From Canna indica (Eukaryota > Streptophyta > Magnoliopsida > Zingiberales > Cannaceae), in the NCBI GenBank assembly GCA_034359265.1, contig CP136890.1:98853501-98917500 (forward strand): DNA of 64,000 nt. Direction: 5' to 3'. The position numbers and the translations under genes were made by a program. The notes beneath the pieces are model-generated. The model was given only the letters and a program-made list of their open reading frames with translations. It was not told where the DNA came from and did no database searches. Of the stretch, positions 1 to 12,427 are shown piece after piece; the first letter of the stretch is position 1, and each line of letters starts with the position of its first letter.

Positions 1-230
1 TAAAAAAATATTTTTAATCAAAATATATCATTGTTATAATATATATTTAATTTTATAGATTTTGCGCAAAATTCTCTAATGAATTAGAGAGTTTTGGTTC
101 AAAATACTTTTTAAGACCATAGTGCCTTCTTTTTATCATAAAAACACACATTTTATTGATTAAAATTATTTTTTTAGATTTTCAAAAAAAAATTAAATGC
201 ATTATAAACTTTTTGCGAAGAAGTAAAATG

Positions 231-1788
231 TAGGGATAATGATTTTACGGTTCGGTTTCGATTTCGATTAGTAAAACTCAAAAATTATTTTAAAACGGTT
301 TAGTTTCGATTATCGAATCGTGGATAACCGGTAACCGAAACCAATTATAAATTTTGATTTTGATTATCGATTATTCACGGTTAATTGGTATCCGAAATCG
401 TTAAAATATAAAGTTTTAAATTATAAGTTTATAATTCGAAGCCCATTACCCGTTACCCTTTACCCACTTACTCATTTACTATCTATAAAAACCTAAAATT
501 TATCTGCCCCGAATTTTCTCTGCCGACTCCCACTCCCATCACTACTTGACTCCTTGTATCTCCCCCTCGGCGTCAGCGGCCCTCTCCGACTCCCGACCAC
601 TCGGCGGCCCTCGCCGACTCCTATCACCTCGGTAGCCGCCTCTCATCACCTCGGTCGCCGCCTCGCGGGATCCGTTGCCTTCCCTCTCAATCGGAAGGCA
701 GCGCCGGCACCGGCGGTGCGAGCGGCCTCCTCCGCTTCCTCCAAGCCCGAAGCTGCGGCGAGATCGAAGCCACTGATGGGCATCACCAAGCCCAGGCCTA
801 TCTCCCCTGCAATGTAGGCCCTCGTCGGCGTGCCTGAGATCCCCCGCACCCAAGCGCTCAAGCTCACCTGGGCTTACATCAAGGAGCTGAGTACAACCTC
901 CAGGTGCCCGCTCTTAGTATATTATGTGTTTCCTCCCTTCTTTATAGACATTCCATTCTATTTCATTATTATGGTAAAGAGTAAGCATGTGTAAGTGATT
1001 TCTTTGTATTTTTCCTTGCTTTCGTTCGATTATCCGTGTGTTGTAATTGCAGAGCAGGGCCATTTTTATTAGTTACAGAATACGACTCAGAAGAAGTGTT
1101 GTTTAATGTATTAGTAGTTGATCAAATCGCAAAAAATTCTTTCATTCATGGAATGTGTGTTTTTGAACATACTGTGAACACAGTGATTGCATATATATAA
1201 CTCTAAACACATCATGTCTTCTAAGGCATTTTCTCTTTTTTGGAATTGTTTAAAGGAAGCAAAAATATTCAGTCAGTTACAGAAATTGGCAAATGATTAT
1301 ATTGATTTGTATTAATATGGGTAAGGTACTAAGGTATGTTATATATAGATCTAAGTTTCTGTGAGGGAGATGTGAGGATCATACAACATTTTAGAGGTCA
1401 TTCTGCAATTATTCTAATGTGAAAACTGATTAGTTGATATACAAAAGATCATGAATAATTTGTTTTTAAAGGATAGTACCGGAGAGAAACCTAATGCTCT
1501 GTTGATATGATATTAAGAATTGTCAGTTTTCTAATGCTCCTGTCCATTTGTGTAAACTGTTTATTGTTCACTGTTTTTTTTCAAATTATATATTTTAATA
1601 TTTGAACCGGTTAACCGGTAGTAAACGGATAACCGGTTCAATCCGAACCAAAAAATTCGGTTTCGGTTATCCGCGGATAATCGAAACTGAGCCGGTTTTG
1701 TTTTCGGTTTCGGTTAGCGGGTTTGGAAAACAGTTTCGGTTTCGGTTAACCTCCAAAAGTGCGGTTAACCGAACCGTTGCCATCCCTA
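231..1788. mobile_element. Non-autonomous hAT element (Pack-type) with captured gene fragment
   Basis: The element starts TAGGGAT and ends ATCCCTA. It is flanked by a perfect 8-bp target-site duplication, gtaaaatg at 223-230 and 1789-1796, which is the hAT signature. Subterminal DNA at both ends (about 245-400 and 1600-1775) is packed with CGGTT/AACCG motifs, as in many plant hAT MITEs. No transposase is visible. The interior from about 500 to 905 is abruptly GC-rich and encodes a recognisable SWIB/MDM2 fragment (separate entry), followed by AT-rich DNA to about 1600 that looks like captured intron. About 1.56 kb long. The hAT assignment is firm from the duplication and termini; the Pack-type label rests on the SWIB fragment. 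Confidence 0.88.
554..905 (+). pseudogene. Captured SWIB/MDM2-domain gene fragment
   Basis: Frame 554-817 begins with a Ser/Ala/Arg-rich leader that looks like an organelle transit peptide, then reads GITKPRPISPAM into a TAG stop (815-817). The same frame continues ALVGVPEIPRTQALKLTWAY and IKEL up to about 885. This order (KP-PISPA, then L-G-PEI-RT-A---WAYIK) is the N-terminal half of the SWIB/MDM2 domain found in plant chromatin-remodelling and organelle-nucleoid proteins. The C-terminal half is absent. Sequence after about 905 turns AT-rich, as if the fragment ends at an intron donor. The in-frame stop and missing half make it a pseudogene fragment, and it lies wholly inside the hAT element. 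Recognition is by motif memory, not by search. Confidence 0.75.
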
Positions 1789-1796
1789 GTAAAATG

Positions 1797-2094
1797 AGTA
1801 TTATAAATGATGTTTTCGGATATGAGAATTTGGTAGATGTCATTTTTTATTTTTTTATTTTTTTTAACAAAGATAGAAAGTCACAATAGATGATCCATAC
1901 TAGGGATCAAATCCTAGATCTCTAGGCAACATACAATATGTTATCATCAACTGTGCTACTCAATGTTGGCACAAATGTCATTTGTTTTGTATGCACATAT
2001 AGCTTTATTTGTATAATCCATGTTTGTATGGGCATGCAGCTTCAATTTTAAATTTTTAATCATATATTATTTTTAATACAATATTTGTGTTATA
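1797..2094. other. AT-rich intergenic DNA; start of segmental duplication copy 1
   Basis: No gene is seen. From about 1983 the sequence is closely repeated at about 41102, marking the left edge of a block shared with the second PPR locus. The PPR reading frame begins at its right end. Confidence 0.6.
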
Positions 2095-3750
2095 TTGTAT
2101 TATCCTAACATAGGACTGCGCCACTACAACCGAAGTCACCGAACAACGTCGATGGGATGGACGGCAAAAAGAGCACTTTGCACCTACCACTGCCGCTTTT
2201 CTTCCTTCTCCTTCTCCTCCTCCTCCTCATGGACTCAGGCGATCCGGTCTGCTAACGACCTAGGTCGCTCCCGCCGCGCCCTATCCTTATACGTCGACAT
2301 GCTACGGTCCGGTTGTCGCCCCGATCCCTTTGCAATAGCGGTCGCCCTCAAGGCCTGCGCTCGGATCTCTGCCAAGTTCGTCGCGGTGACCATTCATGGC
2401 CAGCTACACAAGCTTGGCTTCCACTCTCACATCTATCCCCAGACCTCTCTTGCTGACCTCTACTCCAAGATTGATGGGATGGAAGCTGCCCGGAAGGTAT
2501 TCAATGGAATGCCCGTAAAAAACGTTGTCTCGTGGAACTCAATCCTTTCCATGTACTTGAGAGCAGGCGAGTTGGAGGCCGCTCGGAGACTCTTCGATGA
2601 GATGCCTGTAAGAGACATTGTATCCTGGAACTCTATCATATCAGGATATGCCAAAGCTGGAGACATGGACAGTGCAGCTGAATTGTTTGACTGCATGCCC
2701 GAAAGAAACTTTGCTTCGTGGAATGGGATGATCAGCGGATACATCAACCGTGGAGATATCGGGATGGCAAGGGAGCTCTTCGACGAAATGCCTATTAGAA
2801 ATAATGTTTCCTTGATTGCTATGATATCTGGATACACAAAGTGTGGTGATGTTGTGTCTGCAAGGAAGATATTTGATCAGATGGAAAAGAAGGATCTTTA
2901 TGCATGGAATGCGATGATTGCTTGCTATGCACAAAATGGATGCCCCAGAGAAGCCATTCAGTCCTTCAACAGGATGAGGAAGCTAGATTCAGGTGTTGAA
3001 CCTGATGAGATGACTTTTTCTAGTGTTATATCAGCTTGTTCGCATTTGGGGAACTTGAGATTTGGGTTGTGGATTGAAGAGTATATCCGTTTGATGGGGA
3101 TTGAATTAGATGATCATTTGAGCACTGCTCTTATAGATTTATATTCAAAGTGTGGGGGAATTGACAGAGCCCTTGAGCTGTTTGGTGAATTGAGGAAGAG
3201 GGATTTAGTGTCATATAGTGCAATGATCTTGGGTTGTGGTATCAATGGGAGAGCCAATGAATCAGTCAGATTGTTTCAGGAGATGTTGGATGAAAAGATT
3301 TCCCCAAATGCAGTGACTTTTGTTGGGCTTCTTACAACATATAATCATGCTGGTTTGATCGAGGAAGGCCGTAAATGTTTTGCTTCCATGTCTAAGAAAC
3401 ATAAAATTGCACCAACTGCAGATCACTATGCAATCATAGTGGATCTTCTTGGTCGTAGTGGTAGGTTGGAAGAAGCATACCAGTTGATCAGGAAGATGCC
3501 AATGCAGCCACATGTTGGAGTCTGGGGAGCCTTGCTTCTGGCTTCTAGGTTACATGGCAACATAGAGCTTGGGGAGATTGCTGCTAGGAATTGCTTTAAG
3601 CTGGCGCCTAAAGAAATTGGATATTATGTCCTCTTAGCCAGTCTCTACGCTGAAGCTGGAAAATGGGACAAGGCTAAGAAACTCCGGAAGATTATAGAAG
3701 GTGAAAGATTAAATAAGACGCAAGGATGTAGCTGGGTAGAACTAATATGA
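2095..3750 (+). CDS. Pentatricopeptide repeat protein, PLS class with E-type C-terminus
   Basis: An intronless 551-codon frame. PPR proteins bind organellar RNA one base per repeat and act in editing, splicing or stabilisation in mitochondria or plastids. Degenerate 31-36-residue repeats run from about residue 70 to 440, with hallmark strings such as VVSWNSILSMY, ARRLFDEMP, DIVSWNSIISGYAKAGD and STALIDLYSKCG. From about 445 the protein reads HYAIIVDLLGRSGRLEEAY, then a region ending GCSWVELI, the typical end of an E domain; no DYW domain follows. Met20 (2152) begins a Ser/Phe-rich leader compatible with organelle import, so it may be the true start. Codon GC falls sharply from 5' to 3'. It resembles the Arabidopsis At4g22760 type, from memory only. 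A broken second copy lies at 41221-42348. Confidence 0.92.
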   Translation: MYYPNIGLRHYNRSHRTTSMGWTAKRALCTYHCRFSSFSFSSSSSWTQAIRSANDLGRSRRALSLYVDMLRSGCRPDPFAIAVALKACARISAKFVAVTIHGQLHKLGFHSHIYPQTSLADLYSKIDGMEAARKVFNGMPVKNVVSWNSILSMYLRAGELEAARRLFDEMPVRDIVSWNSIISGYAKAGDMDSAAELFDCMPERNFASWNGMISGYINRGDIGMARELFDEMPIRNNVSLIAMISGYTKCGDVVSARKIFDQMEKKDLYAWNAMIACYAQNGCPREAIQSFNRMRKLDSGVEPDEMTFSSVISACSHLGNLRFGLWIEEYIRLMGIELDDHLSTALIDLYSKCGGIDRALELFGELRKRDLVSYSAMILGCGINGRANESVRLFQEMLDEKISPNAVTFVGLLTTYNHAGLIEEGRKCFASMSKKHKIAPTADHYAIIVDLLGRSGRLEEAYQLIRKMPMQPHVGVWGALLLASRLHGNIELGEIAARNCFKLAPKEIGYYVLLASLYAEAGKWDKAKKLRKIIEGERLNKTQGCSWVELI

Positions 3751-4258
3751 GCCCCTCTATTGTTCCGTGTTGATACCAGATCATGTGGTGGCTGCAAAAT
3801 CCCCCAACGCTAGTTAAAATATTTAAATTCTACCTTCAGCACTTATTTTTTGAGCCATTTGACAAAAAAATACAACTGAATGTTTCCGTTACTCTGGTTC
3901 ATCGAATTTATGTTGGTTGGTCCAATAATAAGGAGTGAAGAAGCTGACAGTTGATTCTCAAGTCTTCAAGCGTGGCTATAGATGGAAACTGTGACATTCG
4001 TCATTAGATTGGCCAAAAGGTAAAGGAGAAGCAATCGATGTCAAACAATGGGGTTTGCTTTATCGAAAATATAAAAAAACTAAGTTTTGGGTCAACGGTG
4101 TTTGTTTGTTTTTCTTAATGTCCTGTTTCGCTTTTGTGTATTCCTATTTTTATCTTTTGCAGCTTAAGACAGTTCCCTAAATGAGGTCCGTGAGGGACGG
4201 CGGGTGTTCCATTCAAGGGTAAATAGGGCGGCGCGAGCATTGAGGTTGGAACCGAAGG
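3751..4258. other. PPR 3' flank
   Basis: No ORF of note. The sequence is conserved in the second copy (42349-42868) and leads into the cornichon-like exon. It probably holds the PPR 3' UTR and the former 5' flank of the cornichon-like gene. Confidence 0.5.
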
Positions 4259-4324
4259 ATGGTGCTCGTTTGGCTGACCGTCTTCTTCCTTCTTGTCTTC
4301 CTCCTCGTTCTCATCATCTACCAG
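4259..4324 (+). pseudogene. Orphan first exon resembling protein cornichon homolog
   Basis: ATG at 4259 opens 22 codons encoding MVLVWLTVFFLLVFLLVLII plus Tyr-Gln, immediately followed by a GTATCA donor. A short Met-Val-hydrophobic helix ending I-Y-Q is how plant cornichon homologues (ER cargo receptors for COPII export) begin, and their next residues are L-M-C-L-A-D-L-E-F-D-Y. No such exon occurs downstream; sequence after about 4380 is unrelated until HEATR6 exons start at 4963. The same exon with the same donor occurs at 42869-42934 with only conservative changes (V2M, T7I). It is therefore a duplicated orphan exon. Cornichon identity is inferred from one exon; any protein with a single N-terminal membrane helix is an alternative. 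Confidence 0.5.
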
Positions 4325-4962
4325 GTATCACATTCCCTCTGTTCCTCAGCTTCTCACCCCAGTATACTATCCCAGCACTTCTCCAGCTGAAATCACCAAG
4401 AAAGCTTGGATCTTGAAGCTGGAATCTATCAAGTGTTGGCCGTCCCCTTCTCCCTCTCCCCCGTTCTCCATAAATAAATAAAAACTCTTTTTTGGATCCT
4501 CTGCTGTTGATATTCAAATTGATTTACGGCACAATGCTTCATTATTTGCCTGTCTAAACTGCACAAATTCTCTGTTGATATGATAGCCTAAAATTTTGTA
4601 CTACATGAATTCTTCTATGTTATATTTGCTTTTTTTTGCAGGTTCTTGGTGACATAAATAATTGCACTTTTGGTCATTAATTTAAAAAGACCATGCTGGT
4701 TCGTAGTTAGATAACATCTTTAGTTAAGTTTGTGCTACTAATGTGAAAGGTGGACCCTTCAAACCAATAAATAGACTAAGTACTCTCTAGATTTCTTTCT
4801 ATACTGTCCCAACTCACAACCACTTTGTGTTGGCTATTTCCCATAATTTAGCTCCATTGACTGCAAATTGTCTTTAGGTTACTAGATTGATTAGCAACAT
4901 AATTTATAATGGTCAGTCTATTTGTACCTACTTATCATAAACTTGTGCCTCCACTCATTCAG
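4325..4962. other. Intergenic or intronic stretch with rearrangement junction
   Basis: The segmental duplication ends near 4380. The rest is AT-rich with a C/T-rich patch at 4430-4470. No exon is recognised. The N-terminal exons expected for the HEATR6-like gene are not here, so a breakpoint probably lies in this interval. Confidence 0.5.
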
Positions 4963-5817
4963 GTGAGGCCAGCATCGCTTACATGCTTTGCAGGGATGAC
5001 ATCAGCTGTTTTCTCCTCTCTCACCAAGGACAAACAAGATTTTGTTATTTCTTCAGCTGTATGTCGAGTCAGGAACATGGAATAATAATTTACATGTTGA
5101 ATCTCAAGTAAATGTTGGATTTTTTTTAAAAAAACTGTACTTCACAGTTCACAGGTCACTGCAGCACTCACTGATGGAGTCCCATCTGTCAGATCAGCTG
5201 CATGTCGTGCTATTGGTGTCTTAACATGTTTCTCAGAAATTGTTTCTCGGTAACCTTTTTCTTAGATATCAATTTGCATGAATTGAATTTGCCTGTTTAT
5301 TCAATATTTGACAGCCAGATGTGCTTTTCATATCTTTGTAATTCCCTTTTGCAGATCCATGGTGATCAATGAATTTATTCGTGCAGCTGATTATAATTCG
5401 CATGATTCTTTAGCATTGGTACATAGTTACATACCTTCACCATCTATACTAGTATTCACTGTTATTATGAGATTTGTGTTTTAATGTTATTTTGTTCTTA
5501 GAAATCACTACTTATTAGATTTAACTTTTGCTTCATTAAGGTACGAATTACAGCCTCATGGGTCATAGCAAATATATGCGATGCTCTTCGCCACAGGGAA
5601 ATCGAATTGAAGTTTGGTAGCTGCGAAGGACAGTTTGGAATATTTCAATACTACTTGTGTTAGTTTTTCAGGCTATGGAACCTAAATCCTATATTTTACC
5701 TCATTTATTCTCGGATGCAGATGAAAGAACATATTATGATTCTATAATTTCTATCTCTCTTTTAGTTGAAACTTGAAACTTGAAAGTGCTTTACGATTAA
5801 CTAAGGATGTTGATAAG

Positions 5818-8150
5818 GTGAGACGATCAGATTCAAAAATGCTATATCCATTTTGCATTAACTGTATTGACTTCCTAAAAGTCTTCTTTCTCTATGCTGT
5901 TGAATTTATGGATGATTGAATTCTGACAGTTGACTCAGCATAATTGAGAAGGTATTTGTTAGAAATAATGGAAAATTTCAGTGTCTAGTACTATATTCTC
6001 AAGTGTTGAAGCTTAGTTGTAGTCAGTTTAAAATGTCATTTTATAAGTAATAATTTTGCAGAATTCAAATTAGAACTGATGAGTTACTGCTTAAATCCAT
6101 TCAGCTTTGCTTTGTTGGCCTAGAAATTTCTCATTGTCTACATATACTTGCATAGTTTATTGAAAAATCAGTTTGCTTATCAGTGGTATAGGACTTCTCA
6201 TCAAAACTGGTGCACTTAGAGGAACTTTTCTGTTATGATACTCACATTGAGGTTCCTGAGTTTCATTTTAAGTGGTCCCTGTAAAAGCTGTCATAATGTT
6301 TACCTGACTATCATATGCAAACCTTAACCTTTTAAAGTGTCCGTGTCAATTTTCAAGTAGTAGTCTCGTCCAAGATATCTCTTTTGCACATCAATAAAAG
6401 AGCAGAACTGATCATCCTGCACAAGATATTTAGTTCACCTCAATAGGATGCTCATTTTTTATTGGTAATGGCAAAATACTATGTCATATTTTGCATACCA
6501 TTGAGCTTCAAGAAACTTTGGGAGTTCTTGGCAATTGCTATATTGTGCCATCACGGGTAAAAAAGGGATGATACATTTGCCATAAAGCAGGCCTAAGAAA
6601 ATAGAAACTTGTGCTTGATGCCTTTCTTAATATTTTCTTTTCTGCTGCTGTAGGAGGAACAGTTTTCCTTAAAAATCTTGCTTATTCTGAACTTACATAT
6701 GCTTGATGTCTTATTCTGAACTTAATTTTTTTTTCTACTTGATGAACTTACATGAGCAATTGCTATAATTTTTTTCTACTTGATGCCTTATTCTGAACTT
6801 ACATATGCTGTAACAAAACCTGGTTTTTCTGGAAGATGGAATAGTCTGGGGGATAATATGGGTACAGTTACTGGATAATTCCTTTCAAAAAATGCTTGTT
6901 AAACCCCCCCAAAACAGCTCTTTTCTATTTAATATTTTTACTTCAAAGAAAGATCAACAAACATAAAGTGCATTCTTATTTCTGTCTTCGAAGAGCCTTT
7001 TTATTCTAATGGATAAGGGAAAATTTAATGTGCAAGGATTGAACATGTAATGTGAATTATGAGATTTATATCTTGGGAAAATATTAATTTTGATATTTGT
7101 TTAATGAAATTCTATATGCTAAACATGGCCATCCAGCCATGCAATGATTTCTATAATTGTATCAACAGTGGTTGATCGTGTTATACCCTTTTCCTTGCTT
7201 AGAGGCTGGGAAAAGTTCTCCTTGTTCATTGATGGTTTGACTTTGTGCAAGCACTCAAGCAACCCAACATTGTTTTAGGAAGATGATTATATTTTCCTTT
7301 AGACGGCAACACAAACATTTTGCTTCCAGAAGGGTGGAGATACATGCCATATCTTACATCTGAGGATGCCTTAATTAACTTGGGATATTTTCTATGATAG
7401 GATCTTTCCCTATAATTAGCTGAGAATCTGCAGAATTGCATTTGCAACTTTCTCTGAAGAATTCATTTGCATAGGTTATAGACTTAATTCATTAATATGA
7501 CTGCAATGTCCTTTTCAGTTGAAGGGAATCTATTTTCTACCCTGATGTCCCGTTCTTCAAAATTATTGTTCAAATAACATGTTGAGCAAATAAAATCCAG
7601 TTTTCAACATTTTATTTATTTCTGGAGGGCACTAATCATGGACTTGAACTCAAGGAATTCTTGCTATTTCTCTTAGATATCAAATGACATAGATGTTATC
7701 CTCATTTGGTTTAGTGCTGTCATAATAGAATTGTTTAATTCGATTGGATGAACAACTTCACCAAAAGCTTAAGCTATTAGGAAAGAGATCAATATTCTTA
7801 ACTAGGAAGAGTATTCTCAACTTGTGGATAATGATATAATTAGATTTACATCATAGCTCCCTTCAAAAAGTGAGCCTTGACATCATGGTTAGGTTGCTGT
7901 TTTCCAACCTTGATGATGAAGTCTGAATCATGTCAAATAACTTCTGTCATTGTCAGAGGTAAGGCTGCACAAATTAACCATTCTCACACTATGTATTGGC
8001 AGGATTTCTCTCCTCCTATAGACATGGTTCTCTTCAAACAAAATCAAAATGAGGATAAGCATACATTTCCCTTGCGTAGTAGCATTTTTTTACTTATTGT
8101 CAGTAGCTAAATTCTACTCAGTAGTTCCTTAAAAATTATCTTCTTAATAG
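5818..8150. other. Large intron of the HEATR6-like gene
   Basis: AT-rich DNA with no exon or transposon terminus recognised, apart from a small local repeat at 6655-6812. The short ORFs here have no protein-like composition. Confidence 0.5.
6655..6812. repeat. Local direct repeats in intron
   Basis: The phrases cttattctgaactta, acatatgcttgatg and ttttctacttgatg recur two or three times within 160 bases. It looks like local slippage or duplication. Confidence 0.6.
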
Positions 8151-10689
8151 ATTAAGTCAAATGCCATGAGGGCTCTTGGCAACCTTTCAAGATTCATCAG
8201 ATTGAGTCAATATGAAGCTGAAAATTTGCCAAGGTACTGGTGATTTTATAATACTTCAATATAGTGAAGCATTGATCTTTCTCAGATATTATATTAAAAA
8301 ACTATTGTTTGACTCCTTTTTTTTCTCAGCAGTGCTTCAAAGTCAGATTTTTATGGAAATCCTTATTGGCTTGAGAGAATGCTGCAAGCATTTGTCTCTT
8401 GTGTGACTACTGGAAATGTAAAGGTTGTTTCACCAGTATATATTTTTCAATATCTAAGATTGATGTTGATTAACATTTAGTTGGCCAACTGTATTGAGAT
8501 GGATATTATAATTGCTATTCTATTGTGAACTGTATCTATTTCTCAAGCTTAATCTCTCAGTAAAGTTGTCCATGAATAATGATTCTCTTAAAGTTCCAGT
8601 AGCTTTTGTCACTTTTAGCTCTTTATATTTCAGGTCCAATGGAACGTTTGTCATGCTTTAAGCAACTTGTTCATGAATGGAACAATAAAGCTGCACCAAA
8701 TGTCTTGGTAAGATTACCTTGCTTTATGCAATATTTGAGTTAGTAGTGTAACCAACATGACCTTAACATTTTTGTTGCACCAGATATGTAAGTCTTGATC
8801 ATAGTTTTTCATTTAAAAATACTTTATATGTTCTGATTATTGTTACATGTTAGTTTTTCTTGTTTTGTAATCTTCTTCTAATACCTGCAATTCAGTTGTC
8901 ATTTTGATTTTTTTTTCACACATTTACTTTGTCAGTTATCTTCTGTATGAACAATTGACTTTTGTTGCAGGGCACCTACTGTTTACAGTATTCTTCTATT
9001 GCTCCTTCGGGATTCTACCAACTTTAAGATCAGGATACATGCTGCTGTTGCTTTAGCTGTACCAACATCAAGGACTGGTTAGTGAGAATTTCTCTTTGAT
9101 GCTCATGATCTTGTTCGGTTTTCTACCACAAGAATATACCTAGACATTGATCATTGATGCTTGTTCTTTTTTACTATTTAGATTATGGAAGCTCATTTTC
9201 TGATGTTGTTCAAAGTATAGAGCATGTACGCGAATCACTAGTTTCAGATCATTCTTCAACACCTTTGACCTTCCAATTTCAAGTATAAAGATAATCTTGC
9301 AAAGCAGGTGAGTTCAATTATATTCATCAGAAACCATCAAACTAGAACAACCTTTTAAACATAATATTGATTCAGCGATCTTCATTTTTCAGATGACTTT
9401 GACAACTTTGCATATACTGGGCTTTGTTTCACCCAATGATGAGCAAGGTCTAATAGATTTCGTGGTTAAGGTTGGGATTATTTCCTATCTTCTTATAATT
9501 TATATATATATTTTTAATATTCATGAGTTAAGGTTGGAATGAAGTTTGCTGGAGTTCTTCTTAAGTGAACGAGTTCCTTTCTATCTTAAGAAGAAATACA
9601 ATATAACAGTTCAATGTCAGTTATTTTTTCTAGTTATAGCTTTCTATAACAGCCCTACAAGTTTTCATTTTTGCTTGGTAGTAAAAGACTAAGGCAATAA
9701 ATTATTCAAATTCCTATAGTTACCGGAAGTAAACCATCATCTGAGCTCTCTTGATGCAAAGTTGGAGTTTCATTTTTCAGCAACTCTAGGCATGATTCCT
9801 ATATTTGGCTTTCCGTGTGAAGAAAAATAGCCTAAATAATAAATTTAATTTAGAGTAACAATTCAAAGATGTATGGTGTGATCGTTTAAAGCATTTGGTA
9901 CAAAAGAATATGTAATATGTGTGCATTCCTATCCTTAATTTAATTATCTATTATGTTATTTTAAAACTTCTAGTTGTTAAATTATTTTACAAGGCTGAAC
10001 AGCCTGAACCATGTAGTCTTTTGACAAGTAAGCTCCGTTGTAGGTCGAATCTTCATCAAATATCAAGGATCTAAATATGCTTTAACCAATGAAGCCTCTC
10101 TTTTTTTCCTTTTCTTTCATCTTTTGCTCCAGTTTTGTGTCAAATGTATCAACTATGGAGAACAAGGCATATGTAGAGATAAAGGACACGTAAGTAGTTG
10201 AACTAGGTCCATCATTTACAAACTTTTAGCAAAAGAATGTTTCGTTGATAACAATATTTAAGAGATAGTGACTCCTATTTAATGATTATAAGATAGAAAA
10301 ATAGCACATTTCACAATTTGAGTTTGATATAGATATATGTTTATTCTCCTTACGAGAAAAATTATTCATATTTCTTTACTACCATTACCTGAGTTCAAAA
10401 TTCTTAATTTGAGCAGTTAGGGCGCGTTTATTTACGAAAATTTAGAAGCAATTTTCGTTTCGTGAAAATTGAAATGAATTTTCGAGTTTCAAGTTTTTGA
10501 TTTCGATTTTTGTGTTTGGCGAAAACATGTTTGTTTGACATATCTTGTTTTCATGTTTCGCGAAACGAAAACAACGAAAACTCATTTATTGTGTGTTATT
10601 TTCGATGATTGTTTTCAAGACGAAAATTGAAATTGCGTTTGTTTATCAAATATAGTATCCGTTTTCAAATTTTACTTAAAATTTTTTAA

Positions 10690-10925
10690 CTCAAACTTTA
10701 AAAATATGTTTAGTAATATTAATTATGTTAATTAGTAAATAAATATTATTTTATTAATTAATATAAATATAAAAATATAAAAATATGTTATTTTTATTTT
10801 TTAATTTAAAAAATATTACTATACTAAAAAAATAAAAAATAATATAAATATAAAAATATTATTATTTAGTAAATAAATATTATTTTATTAATTAATATAA
10901 ATATAAAAATATGTTCTATTGTTCT
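10690..10925. repeat. AT-rich duplicated segment in Harbinger left arm
   Basis: The phrase taaataaatattattttatt plus its AT-rich continuation occurs near 10735 and again near 10868. Nothing coding is present. Confidence 0.6.
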
Positions 10926-12427
10926 AACATGAACAATGAGATCTTGTTAACCATGTTTTTAAGCCCTTTACTGCTTATTTCCTTTTGGACTAGTACACCT
11001 AATTTTCCTATTTACCTTCTATTCATGTAGGTTGAGAAGAATATATTAAACGAAAAATTCAACGCTGTTATTGCTTATTTCATTAGTACAACTTGAGAGT
11101 AGTTGCTTCTGAAGTGCTATTTATACGTTACAGAGTTGCTTTGAAGACTTGCTGAGTTTTGTAGATTGGCGTTGTTAACTACAGAGTTGTTTGAGAAACT
11201 ATTTACACATCCTGATATTTTTTGAACAAAATAAGTAACCAAATAAATTTAAGGTCAACGCTTATGATATAAGTGAAAGACAATGTAAACTTTGAATTCC
11301 ACGATATAACTCACAATTGTTTCAAATCTTCAACATAATCTTTAGGTTGCTTATACTGACCCATTGATCAATTTTAGAATTTTTTTGTGTATAAAAATAT
11401 ACAAATGTACAACAAAAATTAAAAACAAACTTATGTAATGAATTTAAATACATCCAATTGAATTCTAATCCGGTGAATTCAAATATTTTTGGTAGCACAA
11501 GTAAATCTCAGCTCGCTCGAAAATAGACGGTCCGATTCCACCACCTCCAGGAGCACCGAGTTGGAGAAGAAGATGAATGATTGATATAAATGCGTATTTG
11601 GCATCAGAATTATATAAATGTAGGACTATGAAGGAAAATGCGTATCACCATTAGTTGGTGACCGCCTCCAATTCATAGTCCACCAAAAATAGGTTTGCTC
11701 ATTATTTAGTAACCACACAATTATAAAATCAGCACAACCACGCAAGGATAAAATCAGCACAACCACGCAATAACATCAAAATCCTAGATCGAAAAATATA
11801 TAATATAATAATGAGCAATATTATTTTACGACTTTAGGAGGAAAGTGCGCATAACCATTAATTGATTATTGCGTCCAATTCCTCGCCGATGAAAATAAAT
11901 TAAAAAATATAAAATAACAGCACAACAACTTATAATTACGGCATCACAGTAACAATATATCCAAAATATGATATTATCACAGCAAATATACACCCAGCAG
12001 CAATATATCAAAAAACACCATCAAAATAACATCTTACACAAAAATACAATAGCAATAACGATAAGTACTAGTAACCACTTGAATCCCATATCAAGGAGCT
12101 TACCAAATTTGGCCTCTATTCGATGAAACGGTTGATGGAAGCTTTGGTTCACTTCTTCCCCGTCGCGTATGATTGATGCAATGAGAGTGATCCATTGAAA
12201 GAATCCACAACCTTTGGGGCTTGAAGAGCAAGCCGCAAATAAACAACCAGGATTCTTTGAAGTTTCACTTATTCGTACTACAGCTTGTATACCGCAATAA
12301 CATATTATGTTATGATATCGCAAGTATGTTAGTATATTATTGGTACTATGCACTAACAAAACTAATAAATTCAAAGCATCATGAAAGTAACATCATTGTA
12401 TCTATTAACATAAAAAATGAAAATACA

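Larger units (their letters stand above)
1983..4380 (+). repeat. Segmental duplication, copy 1 (PPR gene plus cornichon-like exon)
   Basis: This block matches 41102-42990 in the same orientation at high identity, including non-coding DNA on both sides of the PPR gene. Similarity starts near tgtataatccatgtttg and ends at ccagcactt (copy 1 near 4380, copy 2 near 42990), after which the two loci are unrelated. Copy 2 lacks 523 bases corresponding to about 2094-2616 here. Copy 1 retains an open PPR frame, so it is probably the functional parent. Confidence 0.9.

Noticed and set aside
542..867. Minus-strand ORFs opposite the SWIB fragment.
   Set aside because: Shadow frames in GC-rich DNA; only the plus frame carries SWIB motifs.
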